A DNA stretch of 64,000 bases from Streptomyces decoyicus (GCF_019880305.1 NZ_CP082301.1:4030001-4094000), one strand, 5' to 3'; shown: positions 51,193 to 60,129, counted from the stretch's first letter. Made by a program: numbers and translations. The notes: generated by a model not told the origin, from the sequence alone.

Positions 51193-52729
51193 CCCCGGCG
51201 CCCGGCAGCCGCTCCGGCTCCCGGGTCTTCGTCTCGCCCGGATCCAGCGGCGGTGCGCTCACCCCGCAGTGGTAGGCCGTCTCCGCCCGGCACGGCTCCT
51301 CGGCACCCGGTTCGGCGCGCAGGACGTTGCTGCGTACGGTCAGCAGGGCGATCAGCGCGCCGATCACCAGGATGCCCGCGCACAGCGGCATGGCCCGCCG
51401 GAAGGCCGCGCCGAATTCGTCCGCCGAGCGGTAGGCCTCCGGTCCGATGCCCGCCAGCAGCGGCAGTGCCGCCACCGCCACCAGGCTCGCGGCCCGCGCC
51501 GCCGCGTTGTTGATACCGCTGGCCAGGCCCGCCCGGTCCACGTCCACCGAAGCCAGCACGGTCGAGGTGAGCGGCGCGACCAGCGTCACCATTCCCGCCC
51601 CCAGCACCAGCAGCGCGGGCAGCACATCGGCGAAGTACGAAGCGCCCCGGCCCACCCGCGTCATCAGCAGCATCCCCACGGCACACAGCAGCGGTCCGAC
51701 GGTGAGCGGGATACGCGGCCCGATGCGCTGCCCCAGCTGCCCGGAGCGGGCGGACAGCAGCAGCATCAGCACGGTGGTGGGCAGCAGCGCGGTACCGGCC
51801 GCCAGCGCCGAGTACCCCACCACGACCTGGAGCTGGAGCACCGCCAGGAAGAAGAAGCCGCCGAACGCGGCGTAGACACACACCGTCACCGCGTTGACGG
51901 CCGAGAACAGCCGGATGCCGAAGATGGCAGGCGGCAGCATCGGGTCCTTCCGCCGCCGCTCGACATGGACGAAGAGCACCCCGAGCAGCACCCCGGCCAC
52001 CGCGGGAACGATCACGCCGGGCCCGGCGCCCCCGCCCGGCGCGGCGATCAGCGCATAGGTCACCCCGGCCAGCGCCAGCGCCCCCAGCACCGCGCCCTGC
52101 ACATCGAAGCCGCGGCGCTCGCGCGCGTCCCGCTCCCGGGTCTCGGGTACGTGCCGCAGCGCCACCGGCACACACACCGCCGCCAGCGGCACGTTCAGGA
52201 AGAACACCCACCGCCAGCCGGCACCGTCGACCAGCCAGCCGCCGATGAACGGGCCCACCGCCGCGGCCACTCCGCCCAGTCCCGACCAGGCGCCGACCGC
52301 CCGCGCCCGGTCGTCGGGGTGGAAGACGGCCTGGATCAGCGCCAGCGAACCGGGGGTGAGCAGCGCCCCGCCGACGCCCTGGAGCGCGCGGGCCGCGATC
52401 AGCACCCCGGCGTCCGGGGCGAGCCCGCACAGCAGCGAGGCCGCGGCGAACCACACCACGCCGATCACGAAGACCCGGCGCCGGCCGAAGCGGTCGCCGA
52501 GGGCCCCGCCCAGCAGGATCAGCGACGAGAGGGTGAGCATGTAGGCGGTGACGGTCCACTGGAGGACCGCCAGATCCGCGTCGAGGTCCTCGCCGATCCT
52601 GGGCAGGGCGACATTGACGACGGTGCTGTCGAGCATCGCCATGCCGGACCCCAGCACGGCCGTCGCCAGCACCCACCGGCCCTGTGCCGAGGTCAGCCGG
52701 ACCGCGCCGGGCGCACTCGGTTCGCTCAT
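51164..52729 (-). CDS. DHA2-type MFS drug exporter
   Basis: 521 residues, start ATG at 52729 (MSEPSAPGAVRL). Fourteen hydrophobic segments can be counted. Motif C-like WVLATAVLGSGMAMLDSTVVNVALPRIGEDL (helix 1), motif A GGALGDRFGRRRVFVIG, motif C-like GPFIGGWLVDGAGWRWVFFLNVPL: the EmrB/QacA pattern. Proton-driven export of drugs or metabolites; substrate unknown. The C-terminal tail (about 40 residues) is Glu/Pro/Gly-rich and ends within the tandem repeats, so its length probably differs between strains. Confidence 0.94.
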   Translation of the reverse strand: MSEPSAPGAVRLTSAQGRWVLATAVLGSGMAMLDSTVVNVALPRIGEDLDADLAVLQWTVTAYMLTLSSLILLGGALGDRFGRRRVFVIGVVWFAAASLLCGLAPDAGVLIAARALQGVGGALLTPGSLALIQAVFHPDDRARAVGAWSGLGGVAAAVGPFIGGWLVDGAGWRWVFFLNVPLAAVCVPVALRHVPETRERDARERRGFDVQGAVLGALALAGVTYALIAAPGGGAGPGVIVPAVAGVLLGVLFVHVERRRKDPMLPPAIFGIRLFSAVNAVTVCVYAAFGGFFFLAVLQLQVVVGYSALAAGTALLPTTVLMLLLSARSGQLGQRIGPRIPLTVGPLLCAVGMLLMTRVGRGASYFADVLPALLVLGAGMVTLVAPLTSTVLASVDVDRAGLASGINNAAARAASLVAVAALPLLAGIGPEAYRSADEFGAAFRRAMPLCAGILVIGALIALLTVRSNVLRAEPGAEEPCRAETAYHCGVSAPPLDPGETKTREPERLPGAGGPGRPAEGP

Positions 52730-52853
52730 ACCGCGAGCATGCCCGTATCCGCGTCCGCTCGCCCGCCCTGCGCCGTACAGCGGGGACCGCGGCACGGCAC
52801 ACGGCCGGGCGGGGCGTACAGCCACGGCACCGGCGGACCTGCGCACGGCACAC

Positions 52854-52885
52854 AAAAGGCTCCGCATCCCGGCGGATGCGGAGCC
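52854..52885 (-). terminator. Terminator after fba
   Basis: Perfect 12-bp stem GGCTCCGCATCC/GGATGCGGAGCC (52858-52869 with 52874-52885), followed on the minus strand by TTTTG. Located 43 nt after the fba stop. Confidence 0.9.
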
Positions 52886-52927
52886 CTTGTGCGCAGCGAG
52901 GCCGGCCGGTGAACGGCCGCCCCGCGC

Positions 52928-53950
52928 TTACTTGATCTTGGTGCCGGTGGAGCGCAGGTTGGCGCAGGCCTCGGTGACGCGCTTGGCCATGCCGGCCTCG
53001 GCCAGCTTGCCCCAGCTGCGCGGGTCGTAGTGCTTCTTGTTGCCGACCTCGCCGTCGACCTTCAGCACACCGTCGTAGTTGCGGAACATGTGGTCCGCGA
53101 CCGGGCGGGTGAAGGCGTACTGGGTGTCGGTGTCCAGGTTCATCTTGACCACGCCGTTCTCCAGCGCGGTGGCGATCTCCTCCGGGGTGGAGCCGGAGCC
53201 GCCGTGGAAGACGAAGTCGAACGGGGCGGTCTTGCCGTACTTGGCGCCGACGCCCTCCTGGAGGTCCTTCAGCAGCTCGGGGCGGAGCACGACATTGCCC
53301 GGCTTGTAGACGCCGTGGACATTGCCGAAGGAGGCGGCGAGCAGGTAGCGGCCCTTCTCGCCCAGGCCCAGCGCCTCGGCGGTGCGCAGCGCGTCGTCGA
53401 CCGTGGTGTAGAGCTCGTCGTTGATCTCGTGGGTGACGCCGTCCTCCTCGCCACCGGTCGGGGTGATCTCGACCTCAAGGATGATCTTGGCGGCGGCGGC
53501 CTTGGCGAGCAGCTCCTGGCCGATGGCCAGGTTGTCGGCCAGGTTCTCGGCCGAGCCGTCCCACATGTGGGACTGGAACAGCGGGTTCTGGCCCTTGGCC
53601 ACGCGCTCCGCGGAGATGTCCAGCAGCGGGCGTACGTAACCGTCGAGCTTGTCCTTGGGGCAGTGGTCGGTGTGCAGCGCGACGGTGACGTCGTACTTCT
53701 CGGCCACGATGTGCGCGAACTCGGCGAGCGCGACCGCGCCGGTCACCATGTCCTTGTTGTACTGGCCGCCCAGGAACTCCGCACCACCGGTGGAGATCTG
53801 GATGATGCCGTCGCTCTCGGCCTCGGCGAACCCGCGCAGCGCGGCGTGCAGCGTCTGCGTCGACGTGACGTTGATGGCCGGGTAGGCGAACTTTCCTGCC
53901 TTCGCCCGGTCCAGCATCTCGTTGTAGACCTCGGGAGTTGCGATGGGCAT
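52928..53950 (-). CDS. fba: Class II fructose-bisphosphate aldolase
   Basis: 340 residues from the ATG at 53950 (AAGGAG 8-9 nt upstream); a longer in-frame ORF upstream is not needed. Zinc-dependent aldolase of glycolysis and gluconeogenesis. Motifs: YPAINVTSTQTL, ALHTDHCPKDKL (zinc His and catalytic Asp), LEVEITPTGGEEDGV, ASFGNVHGVYKPGNV (zinc His), FHGGSGSTPEEI (phosphate loop), KMNLDTDTQYAF. A strong terminator follows. Highly expressed housekeeping gene. Confidence 0.97.
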   Translation of the reverse strand: MPIATPEVYNEMLDRAKAGKFAYPAINVTSTQTLHAALRGFAEAESDGIIQISTGGAEFLGGQYNKDMVTGAVALAEFAHIVAEKYDVTVALHTDHCPKDKLDGYVRPLLDISAERVAKGQNPLFQSHMWDGSAENLADNLAIGQELLAKAAAAKIILEVEITPTGGEEDGVTHEINDELYTTVDDALRTAEALGLGEKGRYLLAASFGNVHGVYKPGNVVLRPELLKDLQEGVGAKYGKTAPFDFVFHGGSGSTPEEIATALENGVVKMNLDTDTQYAFTRPVADHMFRNYDGVLKVDGEVGNKKHYDPRSWGKLAEAGMAKRVTEACANLRSTGTKIK

Positions 53951-54075
53951 CTGTCCGCTCCTTGTGTGTGCGGGTTGCGTTCTTGGCCCTGACCAGGGGG
54001 CGAGGACTTCGCCGAGCACATCTTCCCAGACTCGGCGAATTGCTCCACATCCCGCGCCCGGCCGTCCCGCAGTGT

Positions 54076-54107
54076 GGGCGGCCGGTTTCACGTGAAACCA
54101 GCCGCCC
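54076..54107. promoter_or_regulatory. parS site (ParB binding) within a larger palindrome
   Basis: GTTTCACGTGAAAC (54085-54098) is an exact match to the Streptomyces parS consensus. It is flanked by GGGCGGC (54076-54082) and GCCGCCC (54101-54107), giving a 32-bp hairpin that may also stop pyrE transcription. In streptomycetes parS sites cluster around oriC, so the window is probably in the origin-proximal part of the chromosome. Confidence 0.9.
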
Positions 54108-54187
54108 CTCGGTAAAGCCACAGCTCAGCGCGGTTTTCCCGGTCCGAAGCGGCCCGTCGGGCGGACGCGGCTCAGGCCGGGGTGGAC

Positions 54188-54730
54188 TCAGCTCAGGCCG
54201 AGGTCGCCGAGCTCGTAGCCGGTGATGTAGGGGAGCCCGGCCTCGGCGATGGCCGACGCGGCGCCCCGGTCGACGATCGTTGCCACCGCAACGACCTCGG
54301 CGCCCGCCTCACGCGCCGCCTCGACGGCGGTCAGCGGGGAGCCACCGGTGGTGGAGGTGTCCTCGACGATCAGGACCCGGCGGCCCTTGATGTCCGCGCC
54401 CTCGATACGGCGCTGCATGCCGTGGGCCTTCTGCGCCTTGCGGACGACGAACGCGTCCAGCTTGCCGCCGCGCGCGGCGGAGGCGTGCAGCATCGACGTC
54501 GCGACCGGGTCGGCACCGAGCGTCAGACCGCCGACCGCCTCGTAATCCAGATCGGCGGTGATCTCCAGCATCAGCTGACCGACCAGCGGCGCGGCCTCGC
54601 CGTCCAGGGTGATCCGGCGCAGGTCGATGTAGTAGTCGGCCTCCTTGCCGGAGGAAAGCGTCACCTTGCCGTGCACCACGGCCTTGTCCTTGATCTGCTG
54701 CAGCAGCTCGCCGCGCACGTCGTCACTCAT
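54188..54730 (-). CDS. pyrE: Orotate phosphoribosyltransferase
   Basis: 180 residues, normal for PyrE. It makes OMP from orotate and PRPP in pyrimidine synthesis. PRPP motif RRVLIVEDTSTTGGSPL at about 115-130; catalytic-loop region VVRKAQKAHGMQRRIEG; early KVTLSSGKEADYYIDLRRITLDG. Start ATG at 54730 has TAAGCT 7 nt before it and no ribosome-binding site; it lies 10 nt after the epimerase stop, so it may be read both from its own leaderless promoter and from the upstream gene. Confidence 0.96.
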   Translation of the reverse strand: MSDDVRGELLQQIKDKAVVHGKVTLSSGKEADYYIDLRRITLDGEAAPLVGQLMLEITADLDYEAVGGLTLGADPVATSMLHASAARGGKLDAFVVRKAQKAHGMQRRIEGADIKGRRVLIVEDTSTTGGSPLTAVEAAREAGAEVVAVATIVDRGAASAIAEAGLPYITGYELGDLGLS

Positions 54731-54737
54731 GCGCACG

Positions 54738-54743
54738 AGCTTA
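54738..54743 (-). promoter_or_regulatory. -10 box of probable leaderless pyrE promoter
   Basis: TAAGCT on the minus strand, 7 nt before the pyrE ATG. It overlaps the stop codon of the gene upstream. Confidence 0.45.
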
Positions 54744-55604
54744 GGCGGTGTCCTGCGCGAGGCTCCGCCAGCTCCAGGTCGTGGAGATCTCCAGCGGCTC
54801 GATGGGCGTGACCAGGCGCGGCAGGGTGTTGAGACCGTTGGGCGGTCCGGACTGCGGCTCCACGCAGACCGCGGCCTCCTGCTCGTCGTAGACCACCACC
54901 CACTCGGCACGGCTGGCGACCTTCAGCTCCAGCCGTCCCGGCCAGGTGAGCGTGGCCCCGACCCCTTGCGGCATGCCGAAGCAGTCGTCCCAGGGGCCCG
55001 GCTGCGGCACGGTCCGCCGGCCGGTCGGGAGATGGTCGTCCCCCCGCTCCTCCTGCCACTCGGGCGCGAAGTCGAGGCGTGCGTCCTCGCCGCCCTCGCC
55101 GAGATTCCGCAGGAACCAGGGGTGCCACCCGGCCTGCGCGGGGAACGAGTCGCCGGTCGTCTCGACGCCCATGGTGAGGGTGAGCGAGCCACCGTCCGCG
55201 GCGAGCTCGACGAGCTGGGTCACCCGCCCCGGGTACGGCCAGGGCGCCGCCGGATCGGCGAGGTCATAGATGAACACCGCCTCCGTGGCACTCGAACGCG
55301 CCGTGCGCCAGCGGAGGTTGCGGCCGGTGCCGTGGATGGCGTGCGGCGCGGCGTTGAGCGGCATCTGATGCACTTCGCCGCCATTGCGGAACTGCCCGTG
55401 CGCGATCCGTCCGCACCACGGAACCATCGGGAAACAGCCGTACTTGGCGCCCTGCCGCAGCAGCTCCGTACCGCCGACACGGAGACTGGCGATCCGGCAG
55501 CCGTTGTCCGGGTGGACGGTCAGTTCGGTGTCGCCCGCGGCCAGCCGTACGCCTTTCGGCGCCGGCGTGGGCGCTGCGCTCTGCGGGGTGTTGTCGGTAC
55601 TCAC
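54741..55604 (-). CDS. Aldose 1-epimerase-like protein
   Basis: 287 residues from the GTG at 55604, which has TAGGGT 7 nt upstream. Galactose-mutarotase fold: LRVGGTELLRQGAKYGCFPMVPWCGRIAHGQF (substrate Arg), HAIHGTGRNLRW (catalytic His) and SFPAQAGWHPWFLRN (second His), VEPQSGPPNGLN (Glu that acts as base). The substrate is probably a phosphorylated or free hexose; exact specificity cannot be read from sequence. It lies directly upstream of pyrE, and the two may share a transcript. Confidence 0.9.
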   Translation of the reverse strand: MSTDNTPQSAAPTPAPKGVRLAAGDTELTVHPDNGCRIASLRVGGTELLRQGAKYGCFPMVPWCGRIAHGQFRNGGEVHQMPLNAAPHAIHGTGRNLRWRTARSSATEAVFIYDLADPAAPWPYPGRVTQLVELAADGGSLTLTMGVETTGDSFPAQAGWHPWFLRNLGEGGEDARLDFAPEWQEERGDDHLPTGRRTVPQPGPWDDCFGMPQGVGATLTWPGRLELKVASRAEWVVVYDEQEAAVCVEPQSGPPNGLNTLPRLVTPIEPLEISTTWSWRSLAQDTA

Positions 55605-55611
55605 GGGACCG

Positions 55612-55617
55612 ACCCTA
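55612..55617 (-). promoter_or_regulatory. -10 box, probable leaderless promoter
   Basis: TAGGGT on the minus strand, 7 nt before the GTG at 55604. Confidence 0.45.
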
Positions 55618-55703
55618 AGGGCTGTCCCGCGCCCGGCGCGGAACGCCATGACCACCCGCCGTCGCCCGCCACGCCCGTCGACGCCGGGGCCGGCGGAGAC
55701 CGG

Positions 55704-56639
55704 TCAGCGGCGCCGGCGCAGCACCCGGCCGACGACCACGGCGGACGCCAGCACCACCGCGGCTGCGGGCGCCGCCCAGCGCAGGGTCGCGGAGGTGCCG
55801 TTCTGCTCGGGCGCGGGCACCGGTGCGTACCGCCCGCGCGGCGGGGCGTGGTCGACCTCCTCCGCGCTGCGCCCGATCATCGTCCGGCGGGCGTGCGCGG
55901 CCTCGGCGGGGGCGAGGTCGTCCGCATCGTGACCGTAGGCGTGCTCGGGGTGCGCATCGTGCGCGGCGTGGACCGCGTCCCCCGCGTCGAGGTCCTCGAC
56001 GGCATCGGCCGCGTCGTCGGTGTCCGCCGCTTCGACGGCGTCCTCGTCACTGAGCGGAGCCGGCGACGGCGGCACCTCGGTGTCGAACACCCCCGGGGCG
56101 GCCGCCTCGGCGGCACCCCGGTCCGGACCGTCCTCGCCGGCCTGCCCTTCCACGGGCCGCTGCCGCAGGTCCGCCGCCAGGTTCTCCGCGAAGCGGTCCA
56201 GCAGCCGGCGCCCTGCGGCTTCGGCGGCGTGGTCGGTGGCCTCGGCGAGCCGGCCGTCGCCGTGGACCGTGCCCGAGCAGGCCAGCGTCGTACCGGGGCC
56301 GGGCTCGGTGGCCGGGGAGAGCCGTACGGCCAGGGTCAGCGCGACCGACCCGTCGCCGCGCGCCTCGGTGCCCTTCGCCTCCACGGTCACCGTGGCGGCC
56401 GCACCGTCGGCGGCATCGGCGTCGCCGGGTCTGCCGTCCGCGGCGGCGCTGACCGTCAACGTGCCGCGATAGGTGATGGTGGAGCTTCCGATACGCAGCC
56501 GCAGCCGGCCCACCGGGGACCGCGGGGCCGCATCGGCGTCGAGCTGGACTCCTGGGACACAGCGCGCCACCCGCTCCGGCTCGGTGAGCGCCTGCCGCAC
56601 GGTCCCGACGGGAAACGGAACGTACACCTCATGCTCCAT
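55704..56639 (-). CDS. SRPBCC (CoxG-like) domain protein with C-terminal membrane anchor
   Basis: 311 residues. Residues 1-150 form a START/SRPBCC-like domain (MEHEVYVPFPVGTVRQALTEPERVARCVPGVQ, TYRGTLTVSAA, AATVTVEAKGTEARGDGS, LSPATEPGPGTTLAC), the type called CoxG or carbon monoxide dehydrogenase subunit G when near cox genes. A long acidic linker (about 165-270, many D, E, A and H) leads to a C-terminal hydrophobic segment (residues 287-305) and a RRRR end, a tail-anchor layout. No cox genes nearby, so the ligand is unknown. Confidence 0.88.
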   Translation of the reverse strand: MEHEVYVPFPVGTVRQALTEPERVARCVPGVQLDADAAPRSPVGRLRLRIGSSTITYRGTLTVSAAADGRPGDADAADGAAATVTVEAKGTEARGDGSVALTLAVRLSPATEPGPGTTLACSGTVHGDGRLAEATDHAAEAAGRRLLDRFAENLAADLRQRPVEGQAGEDGPDRGAAEAAAPGVFDTEVPPSPAPLSDEDAVEAADTDDAADAVEDLDAGDAVHAAHDAHPEHAYGHDADDLAPAEAAHARRTMIGRSAEEVDHAPPRGRYAPVPAPEQNGTSATLRWAAPAAAVVLASAVVVGRVLRRRR

Positions 56640-56647
56640 GACATGGG

Positions 56648-56653
56648 AGCCTA
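56648..56653 (-). promoter_or_regulatory. -10 box, probable leaderless promoter
   Basis: TAGGCT on the minus strand, 8 nt before the ATG at 56639. Confidence 0.45.
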
Positions 56654-56795
56654 CCCAGCGCCCCCGCACCCCGTGCCTGCCCACACAGAACTTTCTGCGC
56701 GGCCGCCCCGGCCCCCGCACGCCCTCCGCCCCGCCGCGCAGCCCCTCGGCGTCCGCCCGCCCGGCCCCGGACCCGCCCGGGCCCGCCCCGTGCGC

Positions 56796-58514
56796 TCAGT
56801 CGAGATACCGCGGATGCATCAGCGTCGACGCCGGCAGTCCGGGCATCCGGTCCCGGGCCTCCCCGCGCCGGCCGGCCTGCAGCTCCGCGCGGCTGAGGCC
56901 CGCCGGCGGCGGCGCATCGGGCGCCAGACCGAACCGCGGCCGATGCCGCGCGGCCAGCACGAAGCCCCAGTACCGGTCCCGGCCCGCCGACGGCCTGGCG
57001 GCGGGCACCTCCGCGGCCACCGGCGGGGCGGCGTCCACCGTGCGGTCCGGGCCGCCGGAGAACCCCGCGGGCCGGCCGGACAGGCGGTACGGCACGGTCG
57101 CCAGGCCCACCGACCGGAGGGTCGACTCCACCGTCCAGTACAGGCGTGACCGCTCGACCGGCGGCCCGGCATGCACCACCAGCCGCCCGTCAGGGGCCAG
57201 CAGCCGCGCCGCGAGGCCGTAGAACTCCTGTGAGTAGAGCTTGGTGCTCGCGGCGATCCCGGGGTCGGGGAGGTCGGAGACGATGACGTCGTACGGGGCC
57301 TGCCGCCGCCCGCGCAGGCCCTGCTGCCGCAGCCAGTCGAAGGCATCGGCGGTCACCACATGCACCCGCGGATCGCCGAGCGAACGGTGGTTGAGACGGG
57401 AGAGGCCGGGGTCGGTGCGCGCCAGCTTCAGCACACCGGGGTCGAGTTCCACGACGGTCACCGAGCGGACCGAGCGGTGGTGGAGGATCTCGCGCACCGC
57501 GAGGCCGTCGCCGCCGCCGAGGACCAGCACCCGGCGGTGCGGACCGCCCGCCATCGCCGGATGCACCAGCGCTTCGTGATAGCGGAACTCGGTCTCCGCA
57601 CTGACGCGGAGCCGCCCGTCCAGATACAGCGCCAGCGGTCCGCCGGAACCTTTCCTCCCCCGCCCCGCACCGGCTCCGGCCCCCGTGCCGCCGGTCATCA
57701 CCACCTCCTGGATACCGGTCTGCACCGCGACCCGCGCCGAGGAGCCGTACACCGCCTGCCGGGCGGCCCGTTCGAACGGCGCGGCCAGCATCATCCCCGC
57801 GGCGAGCAGCGCGAGGACCAGTGCGTTGGCGGCGAACAGTGCCCAGCGGGCGCGGCCGCTCAGATCGCGGCGGAAGAGCCACAGCACCAGCACACTCCCG
57901 GCCACCGCGTTGACCCCGCCGGTGAGCAGCGCCCCGGTCAGCTGCCCGAAGCTCGGCAGCAGCAGAAAGGGAAAGGCCAGACCGCCGACGAGCGCGCCGA
58001 CATAGTCCGCGGCGAAGAGGTCGGCGACCGCGCCGCCCGCGTCCTGCCGGCGCACCCGCTGGATCAGCGTCATCAGCAGCGGCACCTCGGCGCCGATCAG
58101 GATGCCGATGGCCAGGGAGAAGCCGACGAGCGCGGAGCGGGACTGGCCGAACCATGCGAAGCAGGCGTAGAGCGCCATCGCGGAGCAGCCGCCGACCAGC
58201 GCGAGAGCGGCTTCGATCGCGCCGAAGCCGACCGCCGCCCGGCAGCGCAGCCGCTTGGCGAGCAGCGCCCCGACGCCCATCGCGAAGACCATGACGGACA
58301 GCACGACCGACGCCTGGGTGACGGAGTCACCGACCAAGTACGTGGCCAGGGCGACCAGTTCGAGTTCGTAGACCAGGCCGCAGGCGGCGCAGACGAAGAC
58401 GACGGCGAGGACGAGCAGCCGGCCCGGCCCGGCCGGCACGGGCAGCCGCACCGGTGTCATGGCCTCCGACACCCCGGGGGCGCCGGGGAGAACCGGCTCT
58501 GGCGGGTCGATCAT
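56796..58514 (-). CDS. speE: Membrane polyamine aminopropyltransferase-like protein
   Basis: 572 residues. Seven or so membrane segments (residues 30-240) are followed by a spermidine-synthase-like Rossmann domain: VVMTGG, LYLDGRLRVSAETEFRYHEALVHPAM, VLVLGGGDGLAVREIL (S-adenosyl binding), VTVVELDPGVLKLARTD, DAFDWLR, DVIVSDLPDPG. Soluble SpeE is about 290 residues; this is the fused membrane type common in actinobacteria. Aminopropyl transfer to putrescine is the expected reaction, but the real substrate of the fused type is unproven. Ends with RYLD. Confidence 0.88.
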   Translation of the reverse strand: MIDPPEPVLPGAPGVSEAMTPVRLPVPAGPGRLLVLAVVFVCAACGLVYELELVALATYLVGDSVTQASVVLSVMVFAMGVGALLAKRLRCRAAVGFGAIEAALALVGGCSAMALYACFAWFGQSRSALVGFSLAIGILIGAEVPLLMTLIQRVRRQDAGGAVADLFAADYVGALVGGLAFPFLLLPSFGQLTGALLTGGVNAVAGSVLVLWLFRRDLSGRARWALFAANALVLALLAAGMMLAAPFERAARQAVYGSSARVAVQTGIQEVVMTGGTGAGAGAGRGRKGSGGPLALYLDGRLRVSAETEFRYHEALVHPAMAGGPHRRVLVLGGGDGLAVREILHHRSVRSVTVVELDPGVLKLARTDPGLSRLNHRSLGDPRVHVVTADAFDWLRQQGLRGRRQAPYDVIVSDLPDPGIAASTKLYSQEFYGLAARLLAPDGRLVVHAGPPVERSRLYWTVESTLRSVGLATVPYRLSGRPAGFSGGPDRTVDAAPPVAAEVPAARPSAGRDRYWGFVLAARHRPRFGLAPDAPPPAGLSRAELQAGRRGEARDRMPGLPASTLMHPRYLD

Positions 58515-58787
58515 AACGTGAACGCTACGTGACGATTCCGTGGCCCTACGTCACCCACACGGGTGCAGTCTGCGGGCTACACGCACCAATTGGGGCGTTG
58601 CCGGTGCACGGGGCGCAGTGGGTGCATCCGCGCCCGGCCGCACCGACAGACCGCGCACACCACACCGTCCACGCCCCAGCGGGCATCTACGCCCCGGCGC
58701 ACTCCCTTCGCGCCCCTCGCACTCCCCACTCCCCGCGCCCCCACGCCACTCCCGCCGACCGGACCGGTTCCCTTCGCCCGCCCCCGG

Positions 58788-59309
58788 TTAGACCGCCGCG
58801 ACCGCCGCCCGTACGCCCACGCGGGTGCGGGTGGCCACCAAGCGGCCCTCCTGCGGATACGCGTGCCAGGTCCGCCAGCGCACCTGCCCCTGCTGGCACT
58901 GCGCCAGCATCGCGGTGAAGGCGTGCGGCGAGCCCGGGAACGTACCGGCGAGGCCGTGCGGATGCTCGGCCACCAGCGCGAGCAATTCCTGCGCACGCCC
59001 CGCGAACGAGCCGCGCGACAGCGTCTCCACGTGGGCGGCGAATTCGTACTCCCATTCGCCGAGCCGTTTGGCCACGCCCAGCGGCAGCGGTGTGCTGCTG
59101 CCCGGCATACAGGCGACCGTTTCGGAACAGGTACCGCGCTCCTCTTCGAGAAGCACCTGGTGAGAGGCGCCGAGCAGTCTCAACTGCACCTGGGCACCAT
59201 GGAGTTGGAGATCCAGTACGGCGAGGGCGGGCAGGGGTTCCCTGCCCAGCGCCCAGGCCAGGTCGGAGGCACGGGTATCGGTGTACGCCGTCTGCAAAGT
59301 GGTGAGCAT
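58788..59309 (-). CDS. DUF2617 family protein
   Basis: 173 residues from the ATG at 59309 (MLTTLQTAYTDTRASDLAWALG). Conserved parts: LAVLDLQLHGAQVQLRLLGASHQVLLE, GEWEYEFAAHVETLSRGSFAGRAQELLALV and FTAMLAQCQQGQVRWRTWHAYPQEGRLVATRT. The beta-rich N-terminus and helical end match the actinobacterial DUF2617 family, of unknown function, usually next to the spermidine-synthase-like gene, as here (gap 273 nt; no gene seen in 58515-58787). Confidence 0.9.
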   Translation of the reverse strand: MLTTLQTAYTDTRASDLAWALGREPLPALAVLDLQLHGAQVQLRLLGASHQVLLEEERGTCSETVACMPGSSTPLPLGVAKRLGEWEYEFAAHVETLSRGSFAGRAQELLALVAEHPHGLAGTFPGSPHAFTAMLAQCQQGQVRWRTWHAYPQEGRLVATRTRVGVRAAVAAV

Positions 59310-59536
59310 GGGTCGGCTCCGCAAGCACGCAGTGGAATGGTGGGCCGGCCCGCCCGTTGAAGGCCAGGGATGGATGTCCGAATGCCTGCCGGCTCGTGCC
59401 CACGTGGGATCGGAGAACTGGGGGATTCTCCAGGGAGAGGGAATCATGAAAGCCCTGTGGTCCACAGCGCTTTTACCCATCTTCGCCGGGTTTCCATCCG
59501 CTCGGGGGCCATGCAGTTCAGTTGTTCAACAACCAA

Positions 59537-59580
59537 GCGCCTGGCGGGTGTTGGCGACATCGCCAACACCCGCCAGGCGC
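59537..59580. repeat. 44-bp perfect palindrome
   Basis: Two perfectly complementary 21-nt arms (59537-59557 and 59560-59580) separated by CA; each arm contains CCTGGCGGGTGTTGGCGA or its complement. GTTGTTCAACAAC (59521-59533), itself a small inverted repeat, lies just outside. It sits 54 nt beyond the stop of the Gly-rich protein gene, so it may be its terminator, but the perfection is unusual. The rest of 59310-59634 has no supported gene. Confidence 0.85.
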
Positions 59581-59634
59581 ATATGCAGCAAGCAACAACC
59601 CTTTTGCGCAAGTGGAGTTGGAGCGGCCGTCGGC

Positions 59635-59928
59635 TCAGGAACCGCCGCCGCCACCACCGCAGCCGCCACCGCCGCCGCCACCGCAGGAACCGCCACCACA
59701 GGAGGAACCACCGCCGCACGAGCCACCGCCATGGTGCCCACCGTGGTGCCCGCCCCCGTGATGCCCGCCCAAGCCGGAGCCCGCGTCACCGCCGGCCCAC
59801 CAGCTGCCCCCGCTCGAACCGCCGGAACGCCATCCGCCGCGGCCTCCGCCGCCGCCACCGTTCCGCGAGGCCAAGGCCACCAGACCGATCACCCCTGCAC
59901 AGATCACCAGGAAAATCACGATCCCCAT
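59635..59928 (-). CDS. Single-pass membrane protein with Gly/His/Cys-rich tail
   Basis: 97 residues from the ATG at 59928 (AAGGAG about 10 nt upstream). N-terminal membrane segment MGIVIFLVICAGVIGLVALA, then a tail of almost only Gly, Ser, His and Cys: HHGGG/HHGG repeats followed by SCGGG units, ending in poly-Gly. Layout suggests a membrane-anchored metal-binding or matrix-like tail; no homologous family with known function comes to mind. The tail-coding DNA is repetitive, so length variation between strains is expected. Confidence 0.75.
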   Translation of the reverse strand: MGIVIFLVICAGVIGLVALASRNGGGGGGRGGWRSGGSSGGSWWAGGDAGSGLGGHHGGGHHGGHHGGGSCGGGSSCGGGSCGGGGGGGCGGGGGGS

Positions 59929-60129
59929 CTGCCTCACACTCCTTCCGTTCCCCCGAAGCGAGGCATCCGCTCCGTCCGGCGCCCGGTGCGCCGATTCCGG
60001 CGCCGTCCCGCGCCGTGGACCGTCCTCGTCGACGGCCCTCACTGTCCTTCGTGCGGGGCTGATGCCCTGGTCCCCGACGTCTCAAAGCACAGTTGAGGAA
60101 CTCAAGAGGTTCGACGGAGGATGGCGCAC

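Noticed and set aside
59446..60096. Plus-strand frame with an acceptable start (MKALWSTALLPIFAG) at 59446
   Set aside because: It runs through the 44-bp palindrome and then antisense to the Gly-rich protein gene, giving an Ala/Thr repeat; no domain. A short secreted peptide cannot be excluded.
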